Made by a program: the position numbers and the translations under genes | Notes under the pieces: generated by a model | What the model was told of the DNA's origin: nothing | Seen by the model: only the letters and a program-made list of their open reading frames with translations | Databases searched by the model: none | Part shown: piece after piece, positions 1 through 18,700 of the stretch | Layout: every line of letters begins with the position of its first letter | Numbering within the stretch: position 1 is the stretch's first letter | Assembly (NCBI GenBank): GCA_964019425.1 | Contig: OZ025790.1 | Location: forward strand, 434,001 to 498,000 | Length of the DNA: 64,000 nucleotides | Source of the DNA: Flectonema sp. DT1601 | Lineage: Eukaryota; Euglenozoa; Diplonemea; Diplonemida; Diplonemidae | Direction of reading: 5' to 3'

Positions 1-8003
<8,003 letters not shown>

Positions 8004-8083
8004 ATAGGTCGGAAAAGTGTCGCATCATCCGACGGGGCTGTCTTTGTACAGACTGGGTGACGGCACTCAAAACTAATCATATA
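8004..8083 (+). other. LINE 3' UTR with two hairpins
   Basis: An 80-nt tail after ORF2. It can fold GTCGG…CCGAC and, next to it, GTCTttgtacAGAC. Short stem-loops at the 3' end are the usual recognition signal for stringent LINE reverse transcriptases, and the absence of poly(A) fits that. The function is inferred. Confidence 0.5.
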
Positions 8084-8103
8084 AGGTTGCAATGGAGGGT
8101 TAA
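8084..8103 (+). repeat. Target-site duplication, right copy
   Basis: Identical to 1041-1060. The protease frame resumes at 8104: the final A of the duplication plus TG makes the ATG of LMDNAFAW. Confidence 0.95.
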
Positions 8104-8549
8104 TGGACAATGCTTTCGCTTGGTTGCTTAAGGAGAACAAGGGACAGATCGTAACTGAGGAGTCCTACCCATACACCTCGGGAGGTGGTGTGTCGGGAAC
8201 CTGCAAGGGATACGTTGAGAAGAAGGTTGGTGCCACCATCAACTCCCACAAGGACATCGCCCACAACGAGGACGATATGCAGGCCTTCGTGTCCACCAGC
8301 GGACCGCTCTCGATCGCTGTTGACGCCGCCAAGTGGCAGACATACACCGGAGGAGTGATGACCAACTGCTGTGAGTTCTGCACCCTTGACCACGGTGTCC
8401 TTATTGTTGGATACAGTGCTGACTACTGGATCATCAAGAACTCTTGGGGAGCAAGCTGGGGAGAGTCTGGATACATCAGAGTTGCCAAGGGAAGAAACGA
8501 GTGTGGACTCAACAAGTCCCCATGCACTTCGATCGTCAACAAGAAGTAA
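8104..8549 (+). CDS. Cathepsin L-like cysteine protease, 3' part
   Basis: Residues 179-326 of the protease begun at 526. The catalytic histidine lies in LDHGVLIVGY (H275 of the restored protein) and the catalytic asparagine in IIKNSWG (N291). The segment TYTGGVMT matches the kinetoplastid enzymes. The protein ends shortly after the catalytic domain, without the long C-terminal extension of cruzipain. On the interrupted allele this piece has its own ATG (M179 is the first codon after the insertion), but a product starting there would lack the signal peptide, the prodomain and the catalytic cysteine. Confidence 0.92.
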
Positions 8550-8924
8550 GCAAAGCAGCTGATGCGCGTGTGGCGCAGCATTCGAAAAAAAACGTTCTCA
8601 CTTTGACTTCGTCTGTTTGAGAAAACCTTTTTTTTTGTGATTCTATATATTTCTGTTCCAAATTTAATTAAAAAAATTGCCTTTCTTTTTCCTTCTGAGT
8701 ACACGCGATTGTGTCCTCTTCTCCCTCTCTATTTCTACAGTTGACTGCGCATTTGCAGGTTCAGCTTCCGCGTGATAGTTAAAATGTAATTGGTGTGATT
8801 GTTGTTCTGCGTTCACTCTTTTCGTAATTATATTTATTTTCTCGTAAGAGCTACAGGTCGCTCCTTAAGGCAATTTATCATCGATAGAGAGATGCACTTT
8901 TGGCTCTCACGACTAACCCCTAAA
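8550..8924. other. Intergenic, no gene seen
   Basis: 3' UTR and spacer. Short inverted repeats follow the stop (TGCGCgtgtgGCGCA near 8565; TTCTCA…TGAGAA near 8593-8623). The AGCTACAGGT segment at about 8831-8862 echoes the region upstream of the cathepsin gene. Confidence 0.4.
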
Positions 8925-8963
8925 ACGAGAAATCAAAGATTATGGGTTCAAGGGGGAGTACAT

Positions 8964-8996
<33 letters not shown>

Positions 8997-9034
8997 TGAC
9001 ACTACCAGGCGTGGAGTATGCGGCAAGTTGACTC
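8925..9034 (+). pseudogene. Fragment of 18S (small-subunit) rRNA
   Basis: Contains the near-universal core ACTTAAAGGAATTGACGGAA, preceded by GAGAAATCAAAG and GGGTTCAAGGGGGAGTAC and followed by ACCAGGCGTGGAGTATGCGGC. These are in the order and spacing of the late-middle part of 18S. Flanking 18S sequence is not recognisable before about 8920. After 9034 only a weak echo (CCTCACCAG near 9076) can be argued. It is far too short to be a gene and is probably an inserted rDNA relic in the leader region of the next gene. Confidence 0.8.
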
Positions 9035-9250
9035 CTGAACTTATTACTGAGAACAGTACGTGTTATAGCTGCAGTGCCTCACCAGACCCACAATATAGAG
9101 TGCTAAGCCTGTAGTATTTGTGCAATTCTCCCCAATTAGATAACAGGAATTACTGATAACCAGGTTCGGCTAAAACCTTATTTTAGTTTTAGACAGTTTT
9201 CTCAAGTTTATATTTAATTACGGAATTAGGTTACCCCCCTTCAGTAAACC

Positions 9251-12200
9251 ATGACAGGACAATGGGTTATTGAGCAACTTGAAGCGGAAGATGTCAGTAG
9301 CCCTCCTAAGCTCAGGTTTTCACCTGAGAAAATCAACTTTGTGAGAGGAGTCACGGATGTAATGGAAATATACTCTGGTGGTCATCACTCAGCTACAGTG
9401 TTAACTCAAGGACAGATAAAAACTGTAGAGCTTTGTGAAACAGGAACACCCTACGTAACAGATGTACAACAAATTAGTGTACCTCCAGGAAAATTAACAT
9501 CAAAAGGTGTTGACGTATCCTGTCTGGTAATCGCGTGGGATAATCGACAGGGGAAGTCTGGTATTGTAATCACTACATTGTCAGATTACTTTTTGAGAGT
9601 AAGAACTGATTTTATTCCAACTCAACTAGTAGTTTATAATAATACACTATTGGTAGCAGGTGGTCCTCATCTGTACAGCTTACGATTATCACAAGATGAA
9701 GAAGTCTCTCTAGAGCAGGTCAGATTAAATATCGACATCCAAGACAGCGTCATTGGTGTTACAGAAATACACGAGGGACTCGTCACACTTCATGAGTCTG
9801 GTAAACTACGCTACTGGTCAACTCCTTCAAGTGATTCTCAATTCAATTTAATTATGGAACGTGAGGTAGTACTCACTTCTATATCAGACATCAGTAGTCT
9901 AAAACTATTCCCATCTTGCAGCGAACAGTATTGTGTTTGGGTAACCAGCAGTGATAAATCACTTATGTTGTCATTCTCACCTTGGGTAACAAATTCTATA
10001 GTTCACTCAACACCACCTGCAGTAACTATCGTCGGTGATATGAGTACAGGTGTAGATGTGTTGTTTGGGTTTAACATGTTTGCTGTAGCTTACAGTAGAG
10101 GTCAGGCGCATGATGTTGATTTTTCATGTGTTTCTGAGGGCGGAGTGTTTGTTCCTTTTAAGGCAGCTGTTGTGATTCCACTGCCGCTATCATTTTCAAA
10201 GATAGGATTTCGTGCCTACAGAGACAGCGGTTGCACAACATACGAAGTAACAACATCATCATACATGAGTCTTCGCTCATTGTCAGATATTTCTGTTCTT
10301 GGAGCAGAGCGTTCCGTTGCACTTCGACTTCTTGATCAGCAAAGTGATGCTCCTATATCTAGTCTTCTCTCTCTTTTAGTTGAGAAAAGACTCTCACAAC
10401 ACATCGTAACTTGGTTATCAGAATGTCAAATCGACAGCAGTAATGATGTCGCTGTAATAAAAGGAGTCATTTTATGGTTGACTGATTTGGTTAAAGTTTT
10501 TAAACACACAATTAGTGAATGTTGCAGTTCCTTAGAAAACGGTTCTTGGTCTCCTGCTCATCAAACAGAAGCACATGGAGTTAGAGAAAAACTACCTCAG
10601 TGCTCAGCGATAATTGAAACTATGTGTGAGATTGAAAGCAATACATCAATTACTTCTCTTAAGAAGATGTTGTTTGACGTCGAAACCATGCAAATTCAAG
10701 TTCAACACATGCTCTGGATGTCTTCAGCATTATCAAATGAAACGATATCGTATGATATTATGAAGACTTGTGTTTTAGAATTAGAAAACAAGAGAATGTC
10801 TCTTCTTGATAGCAGCTTTCCTGATTCAGGATTGAACTCATTCAATATTATTTTATCAGAAGTGAACACGTCTTTAAGTGATGATCAAAGATCTGATATG
10901 GAAATCGTACAGCTAATGGAATACATATCATCTCTTGACTCTCAAAAAAGATCATCTCCGCCAGCTGGATTGTCAGAAAGACTTCGTCAACTTCATAAGA
11001 CCATCGATGAACATGAAAATAGATTTGTTCTTTCCTTTGATATTCTCAGCAAGTATGCGATTCTCAGTGGTGGTCAAGGAAATGACGAAGAATTTCAAGA
11101 CTTATTTGATAAAGACACAGGTTGTCTTCGAGTCCAACGCCTGTTTGTTGTTCCACAACAAGTATTACTTCCGGTTGGTGAAAAAGTTGAATTCGCAGTA
11201 CCCATCGGAGCTGGATGGTCATCTGCTGTAATAATCGAACATAATAAAAATGATACTTTCGATGTAAAAACTGGAGATGGATGTATTCACCAAGACGTTC
11301 CGTACAGTAATTCAGTAAATAAGGGTAGCTCTTGTGTTGATGCTGGGACTCAATGCCTTCTTCAAAAATCATTATTTTACCTTTTCCTCTTGATAGTCGA
11401 TCAAAGTGGTAAATTAGCTGATGATTACGCAACGTATGTCGGAGGTTTGAATCGGGAATGGGTTCACTTTTTAAAATGCTTGTGGGCAGTTGATTTCGGA
11501 TCTAAGAGTGATATGGCAAAGCGTCCACTCCACCTTCCAACTCAACAATGCTTAGCAGGAATAGCCTCAAACAACTTTTCTGATTTAAGTGAATTACAGG
11601 TCATTTCATCTTGTGCAACCGATTGCGCATTAAATTCAGCATCTCTTCTATGGTCGTATGTGGGCATCTCGTCGGATCAGAGAGGTTTTGTTTCACTCTT
11701 CGATTCTTTATTAATGTACGGAAACAAACTCCTATATCCCAAGAGAGGAGTCTCAACGATGTTCTTTGCTCATATCTTATCATTGGTATCATCAGGAGAA
11801 TGTGGTATGGCGATGGAAGTTGTTAGAAAGATAAAAGTTCCATTCGGAGCAGCACTAGTTCTTCACTACGTATTAAGGCTGGGTATTGATCCAACACCTG
11901 TATTGACATTTCCGGTTAGTGTTGCAGAACAGAGTTCGATAGAGCAATACATAATTAAACTACGGGATATTCAAAGACTTGATAAGGCAGCTCTGAAGTC
12001 ACCACTATCGTCGGTAGACTCTACTAAATTACTCATAGCGTTCTCACATGCTCGCCATAAATACCACGACATGTACAGTGTCTGTTTACAAGCTTCAGAT
12101 CGATTAGACTTATTGCCTCTTAAAAATCAACTTGAAACAATCATTCCACCGATCCAACAGAAATCAGCTCAAAAACACGTACAGAATCTGCAATCTGCCA

Positions 12201-12310
12201 GCAGTATATGTAATGCTTTCATCCCGTCAACTCCGATTATAAATGCAAGTGAAAAACAATCTCAGGGAGAGCAAATTTCAACGACTGCCGGTTACACAAG
12301 AAATATGTAA
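9251..12310 (+). CDS. Uncharacterised 1019-aa protein, possible beta-propeller plus helical solenoid
   Basis: A single long open exon with AT-leaning codons. I do not recognise the family. The first third (about 1-330) is rich in short alternating hydrophobic strands with recurring Ser/Thr-Gly turns, as in a beta-propeller. The rest (about 340-990) looks mostly helical. That order is seen in scaffold nucleoporins (Nup133/Nup160 class) and in some coat and tethering proteins, so a nuclear-pore or membrane-coat role is possible but unproven. No signal peptide and no clear membrane span. The ATG at 9251 is the first in frame after a non-coding leader holding the 18S fragment. The stop codon is inside a 14-bp perfect hairpin. 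Confidence 0.8.
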   Translation: MTGQWVIEQLEAEDVSSPPKLRFSPEKINFVRGVTDVMEIYSGGHHSATVLTQGQIKTVELCETGTPYVTDVQQISVPPGKLTSKGVDVSCLVIAWDNRQGKSGIVITTLSDYFLRVRTDFIPTQLVVYNNTLLVAGGPHLYSLRLSQDEEVSLEQVRLNIDIQDSVIGVTEIHEGLVTLHESGKLRYWSTPSSDSQFNLIMEREVVLTSISDISSLKLFPSCSEQYCVWVTSSDKSLMLSFSPWVTNSIVHSTPPAVTIVGDMSTGVDVLFGFNMFAVAYSRGQAHDVDFSCVSEGGVFVPFKAAVVIPLPLSFSKIGFRAYRDSGCTTYEVTTSSYMSLRSLSDISVLGAERSVALRLLDQQSDAPISSLLSLLVEKRLSQHIVTWLSECQIDSSNDVAVIKGVILWLTDLVKVFKHTISECCSSLENGSWSPAHQTEAHGVREKLPQCSAIIETMCEIESNTSITSLKKMLFDVETMQIQVQHMLWMSSALSNETISYDIMKTCVLELENKRMSLLDSSFPDSGLNSFNIILSEVNTSLSDDQRSDMEIVQLMEYISSLDSQKRSSPPAGLSERLRQLHKTIDEHENRFVLSFDILSKYAILSGGQGNDEEFQDLFDKDTGCLRVQRLFVVPQQVLLPVGEKVEFAVPIGAGWSSAVIIEHNKNDTFDVKTGDGCIHQDVPYSNSVNKGSSCVDAGTQCLLQKSLFYLFLLIVDQSGKLADDYATYVGGLNREWVHFLKCLWAVDFGSKSDMAKRPLHLPTQQCLAGIASNNFSDLSELQVISSCATDCALNSASLLWSYVGISSDQRGFVSLFDSLLMYGNKLLYPKRGVSTMFFAHILSLVSSGECGMAMEVVRKIKVPFGAALVLHYVLRLGIDPTPVLTFPVSVAEQSSIEQYIIKLRDIQRLDKAALKSPLSSVDSTKLLIAFSHARHKYHDMYSVCLQASDRLDLLPLKNQLETIIPPIQQKSAQKHVQNLQSASSICNAFIPSTPIINASEKQSQGEQISTTAGYTRNM

Positions 12311-12333
12311 AAAAATGTGATTTTTTTACATAT
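12303..12333 (+). other. 14-bp perfect hairpin spanning the stop codon
   Basis: ATATGTAAAAAAAT (12303-12316), loop GTG, ATTTTTTTACATAT (12320-12333). The TAA stop of the preceding gene (12308-12310) lies in the 5' arm. A role in 3'-end formation or mRNA stability is a guess. Confidence 0.6.
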
Positions 12334-12762
12334 CTTTTTCTCAAGTGGTTTTTTTTATATTAAACCAATAGGGAAACAGTCAGTATATTTCTTGTATTCA
12401 GCCGGATTTTTTTTTTTTTTTGTTTTTTTTTTTTAGATGGAAAAAATTCAAGAACAAAAGAAAGAAAAAAAAAAAAAAAAAAAAAAAAAGGGGAAAAAAA
12501 TATTATAAAACAAATTCCCTTCTTCTGTCATCATCAGTGTGTTCGGCATTCTAGTGTTTTTTATACAAAAACGTATTTACTTATTTGTAATCACTTTGTT
12601 TATTCGGCTCTTTACTTTTCTTTTGACAGGTTCGTTTATTGTACCCGCAAATGTTTTTTTTTTTTTTTTCCCCCAGCCGAAATACTTCGAAATATTAGTT
12701 TTTTATTTTGCTATTTTTATTTTTTTTACATTGTCAAAGTTTCACCACCCAATTATACAAAA
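12334..12762. other. Intergenic, low complexity
   Basis: Long T runs, then an A run (about 12465-12490), then T/C-rich DNA just before the next start codon. No supported gene; the small ORF at 12539-12793 is T-run translation. Confidence 0.5.
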
Positions 12763-15700
12763 ATGGTTCTACTTACTGCGTTATTTGTGGTGACTGTTTC
12801 TTATGAGAATTATACACAGCAGAGTAACTGTGAACAGAACTCCATACCAATTGATACGCACATCAAATGTGATTTTGGTGCCTTACAGGGATGGGAATAT
12901 AAAACATGTGACACAGAAGATGGTAACAGATTTAGTAATTACTGTATTCCCGCTGAATACGATGGAATGTGTAGTCATCACAGAACTGGTTGTTATGTTT
13001 CTACAACTGAGAGATTGCCGCAGGATTTGATTGGTCATCAAGTTGTGTGTCCTGTTGGTCATTTTATTAATAATTGGACCGTCAGAGATGATTGTGAACA
13101 ACCAAATGAATACAACATCATGTATGAATGTTGTATGAGTAAATCCTTCGGAGGATTACAATCCAGTCGGAGTGTTGGTTGTTTAAATTCCTCGACATCA
13201 TTCCCTCGATGTAATTCAGACGAGGTTATCAATTCTGTTTATGCAATGCCTTGCGGAGGATATACATTTACGTGTATAGCTGAGGGTAAGGGTATGATTT
13301 CCTTTTGTTTTAATATTCTCACAAAACAATATTACTCTCTGTGGCATATTAACACCAACACAGATCAATTCCAAAACTCTGAGACGATTCCTTTATTCGG
13401 AGATGGCGAATTATCTTCAATCGCTTCATTCTCGTTTAAGTTTACTGCTGGTCTCTGTGATCAAAAGAACTCCAACAACTGCTTCAAAGCAGTTGGTGCT
13501 TCTAAAAAATCAGTTTTACCAGTCTTAGAAGGATACCAAGTTCCCAAAGGTGGGATGTTATTTATTGAATCAATACCGAAGTATATTTGTAGTCTGTTTT
13601 ATTGTCATATGAGTTTCTTTTTTAACTTATTAAAAGATGGTTATGGACAAACCACATCACAAGTAACAATAGTTGAAGCCATTGTAGGAAATGACGTTGT
13701 TATATACCTAAGTGTGAGTACTGATTCAGGTAAAGTGTACCTTGATGGAAATGAAATCGATTTATCAGTTCTGTTGAGTAGGAGATGGCATTATTTTGAT
13801 GTGATATTTTCATCATCTGGAATTGAGTTTTCAATCGACGGAATTTCAAAAATAGTAACAAAAGACTTAGTCAACAGTCACTCTGATGGTGACATAAATA
13901 TTAGGATTGCTTCACAAAGTGTAGTATCAGATTTACAGTTTTTCGATCCGCAAGTAGCTGAAACGTATTCAACACAACAAATAAATGAAAAAGCGAATAA
14001 TTTCATCATCCAAACAAAAGTAATGATGAAGTTGGATGATTCGAACAGACACTTTGAAATTGGATTGTGGATTCGGCCTCAGTTCGGTTCCTGGATCGAT
14101 CAAACTGGATATCAAATACCGCGAGCTATTCAGCATAGTGATGGAATGATAAGATCGAGTCCTGGTAACGTCGATTTTAATTTAGAATACAAGGGACTCT
14201 TACTTAGAATATCGTTGGGTGAGTTTCACGGTGATCTTCGTTCTGTTGCGAAATTTGTTTTTATAAATGGACTTGAAATTTTAATATCTCAAACTTATTA
14301 TGGTGAAATTGAGATTGAAATTAAGACTTCCGATCAAACTGATATATCGATACAGAAAGTACTATCGTGGGGTACTACCACTGACATACTTATAATTGAA
14401 TGGTCTGGAACGACTTCCCGTACGATGACAATCCAAGGTGATGTTATATTGACCATGGATGTAGGTAGTCAGTGGAGTTCCCTTTTATCATTTGAAATAT
14501 CTATGAAAAAGTCATTCACGATAGAAGATTTCATTGCCTACAGCTCTTTTAATACTATGAATTGGATGACTTCCAGTTCGATTCCCGCTGTCGAACCTAC
14601 CAACGTCCCAATTCAGGGATATAATTTTTATAATAATGACATTTGTATCAATGATGTTTGTTATAAAAAAGATTCAATGAAATCAGTTCCTGTGATAATA
14701 AATAAGAATTCCAACTTATACAGTAATAAAGCGACATCTCTTTTTATTGTTTCTTTATCGAATGAGTATTCTTGTCTGAGTGTACTACACCAAATTGGCA
14801 GTGAACCCATCAAACTGGACTATGGATCATACGGTGTGTGTGGTAATGTTAACGGGTATGACGTAGCTTTACCGTTTTCGGTTCATATATCGAAAATTCG
14901 GTCGATTTATGGAAGTAGATCGGGAGTTGTAGTGATTGACGCCTCAACATCAAAACATAATATCAGTATGTTGATCGAACCTGATCAAAATAATTTAAAA
15001 AAAATGAAAATTTCGATATGTGAATCCGACTATGAGGTTGAGATTATATCAAATCCGGTAGTTATTGATGTTCCAGTTGATTTTTTTTTAAAAAATAATA
15101 ATGATAATAAAGATCATTATATTTGTATTGATGGAGAACCCACAATCTGGTATATTCACGTCATACGCATTGCAGTGAACGATCAGATACTTCCCGGAGG
15201 AAACCCACGAAATCTAATCGCGATACCGTATTCAGCTTCAAGTAGCTTGCAATTAAAATTAACAGTTGAGGGAAGTAGTTATTATATAATTGATGTTTGG
15301 TTGTCAATTTCTGGATCGTCATGTACTGGTGTTGTGTTTGGACTGTTTCAAGAAGAAGAAAGTGCTGGTTATCAAATCTCGAGTACTCATTTAAGTTTTA
15401 TTTCAGACTTGTCGACTATTTGTATCGGCGTCTCAATTGTTGGATCTGTGAAGACGTCGTTGTTGGAACCAATTTCGATTAATTTTTTTGAATTTGATAT
15501 GATTTTACATCCTTCTCAGGTTGCTACCGGATGTTTGTCGACTGATTCCAGCACATCAGTTTTTGTGATGGCCGGTACGACATTAACATCTTCGTTGGTG
15601 AACCAGAGTATGTATTTAGATTTACGACAAGGGTCGGTCTATCTTGGAGGTCATCAGTCTGTTGAAAGTGATGTTGAAAAGTCGTTCTATTCTGTTATTA

Positions 15701-18700
15701 AAATCTCGAAAAGAATTGATTGGAAATCACCCTTAGATGTAAAGTTATTATTTTGTCTTGGAAATAATCGAAAAAGTTGTTTTGTTTTTGATTTAGGAAA
15801 AGTGTTGTTGAGGAAAATAATTTTCACGGAAGCAGCTGCCTATTCGTTTAGGGGAATGAAATATGAGAAAGAAAACTGGTTTGGAAATGATAAGCAAATA
15901 ATTATACCAAGCCTGTCAGGAGAACAGATGCATGCCTTTAAAGTAACCAGTGATCCTCATTATGTTGGTGAATACAGAATGACTGCTTCATTCATTCACT
16001 CAAGTTGCAGTGAAATTCCGATATCTGCGGAGCCTCTTATTAAATTACATGAATACCCTGAGATGGTAAGTTTGAATCATACGTCTGGTTACGGAGTCTT
16101 GGCTGAATTTTCATCGAAAATATTTCAATCTGAAAACACTGATGGAATTATTTGTATATCAACATTTCAACAAAATGTATTATCTCATCTTCCATCTGCT
16201 TGGCTTCAGTTAGGTTTTGGTATTTCAGTTGTCAAAGCACCGCTTCAGTTCTTTGAACCAACAACTAACACGATTGTCAGTAGTAATTATGATGTTGTTA
16301 GTGAGACGGAATTATTTGTTTTGTCAGGTACGGAACTTAGACTGGTAGTAAACTTTGGAGAGATATCACCAACGAGTTCTTCCACACCTGCTGATGAATA
16401 CACTCTGGCAGTCAAAACAGTTCCCTCTGATGAAGTTTTGTTTATTACAAAAACAGTTTTAATGTTCTCAAGAGAAGTAACTTCTCGACTCTCAGGTAAG
16501 AAGAATTATTTTATAATAGGAGGTACTAAAGGTTCACTCAGTGAGGGTCACTTCACTTCTGGTTACTTATCCGTCGTGGTGATCGCGATCGGATTCTCAA
16601 TTGGTGACTTTATCTCTCCTTTGATGCCAACAAAAGATGTAAACATCGATAGAAGTTTTGGAGTTAGTAATATGCGTCTGGCTATCCACGAAGCTGCTGA
16701 CTCCGCACCTGTCGAATTCAGTACAGATGACATTAACAATTTCAAAAAATCAAAAATTCTAATTCGCATTGTCGAAGAAACATCTGATTGTGAATCTCAA
16801 AGTAGTCCTCCAACACATCTACAACAGGACGTGATATTTGATATTGTTAGTGTCGTGAGGAAGGCTAACCAATCAGCTTCACTTAGTAGTACTTTTAAGA
16901 TTTGTGTCGTCTGTTCATTAATATCGAAAGGTGATCTATTCACTCAGAAATACGAAGACATGGGATATCGAACAGCTACTGTAAATGTTAATAAAATTGG
17001 TGACGAAGATTTGTCGAAAAAACGTCAAATTAACATAGCCGTGACGTTAGCTGCTCAGGGTGCTGTTTTCGGAACTCAGACGAGTCCTTCGAATGTTGTT
17101 TCTGGTTCGCAGTTGGACGGATTGGTGTCGAGTCAGATCGTTTTACAATTAATACCTCCGGGTGGTAGTTGTATTGTTCGAAATCCTCCTTTATCATCAC
17201 TTGTTGGGTTGACGAGATTATTCCGATGGGTCTTCCCAAGACATCTTCTCATACCTGGACAGCATTTCGGTCTTTGCATCTCAATTACTCCATGGGGAGG
17301 TGATCATAGTCGGGTTTATGTTCCTGTTCCAGTTTCGTTTGTTATTCTTCATTTTAATTCAATTAATAATAGATTTCAGGGTGAAGACACCAGCGGGTTG
17401 ATGTTCTTCGCTCGCCTTCCAGCAATCTTTCACGTCGACTGCGAGGACGGTTGTGAACAACACAATCTCACTAGTCATCCATACGTGTTGACTATTTCTG
17501 ATTCTTGTAGTAGTCAATCTGATATATATCACAGTGCTCAACTGAGGTATGATTCTGTTCAGAAATGGCATTTCAATGTAGATAGAATCATTGAAACGAG
17601 AAAGTTATCATCACCTCCAGACATTTGTATTAACGGAGCATCGTTAACGATGACTGTCAGATCATTGTCTCTGTCTCTGGCGGGGATTAACTTAGGACAG
17701 GGAAGTTATAAGCCTGTTACTATTAGGGAAACTCGTAACCGAATTGATGAGAAACCGACTGTATTAAACTTTGAAGCAACTGGAGGAGTTATGTCTCCAA
17801 TGTGGGTCACATTCGCATTGAAAGGAAAGTGTGGAACAATTGAAGGACAGCGTGTCACTGGTGTCAGCACTATTCCGATTAGGGTTGGAGGTTGTTCTGG
17901 AGCTGTATCGATCAGTAGAATTGAATATGCCGTAAGACGAACTCCTGTCAATGAAACGATCGTATTTTGCGTTGCTGCATCTCTTGAAGATGAATCGCTG
18001 CCGCCACCTTTAAACTTTTTTCAAGATTCTGAAGTTCGGTATTCAGTTGTTGGTCATGAGTCTCTTCATGTCTTAGTTGAGCCTTCTCAAGTTGATCATT
18101 CGACGTCTTTAATGAAAACATCACCGAAATTAATTCTAAAAGACGAAGAGGGTACAGTCATGACGACACTTTCACAAGTTTTAGAAATCTGGTTTCACTT
18201 TGAACTCTGTGAAATGGATTCAAAGATTGTTGAGTTTTGTTTACAAGACTGCGAACTGTTGTCACGTCACTCTCCTAAGAATCCAACAGCTGAGATAACC
18301 TGCGTAGAATATTGTGAAGATATGGCTGCTGATGTTTGTGATCGCTGGACTGTTGATTCTTCGAACTCAGTTCATTCATTTCGAATAACACCAGACGAGT
18401 ACGCAACAGATCCAGTCATTCATACTGGACAGGTCTATCTAAGTGGTTTGTCTTTGTTACCTTTTTTTTTTTTTTTTTTTTTTAGCTCATATTTTTACTA
18501 ACCTTAACAAATAATAAAAACAGGAAAACACCGAGTAGTATACAGAATGATATTCAATGCCCAGAACGATGAAGGAAAACTTAAAGTAACGACATCAACT
18601 TTTAGAGTAGGTCCGTGTTATGATTGGAGGTCTGGTTGGTGGCATGCAGAGAGGTTTAGATTTAATGGAAGTGACGCAGATAATAACATCTATTGGAGTA

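Noticed and set aside
18433-18523. Alternative donor GTCTAT at 18433 for the first intron of the giant gene
   Set aside because: Joining to 18524 would put a TAG in frame after four codons; the 18443 donor keeps the frame open.
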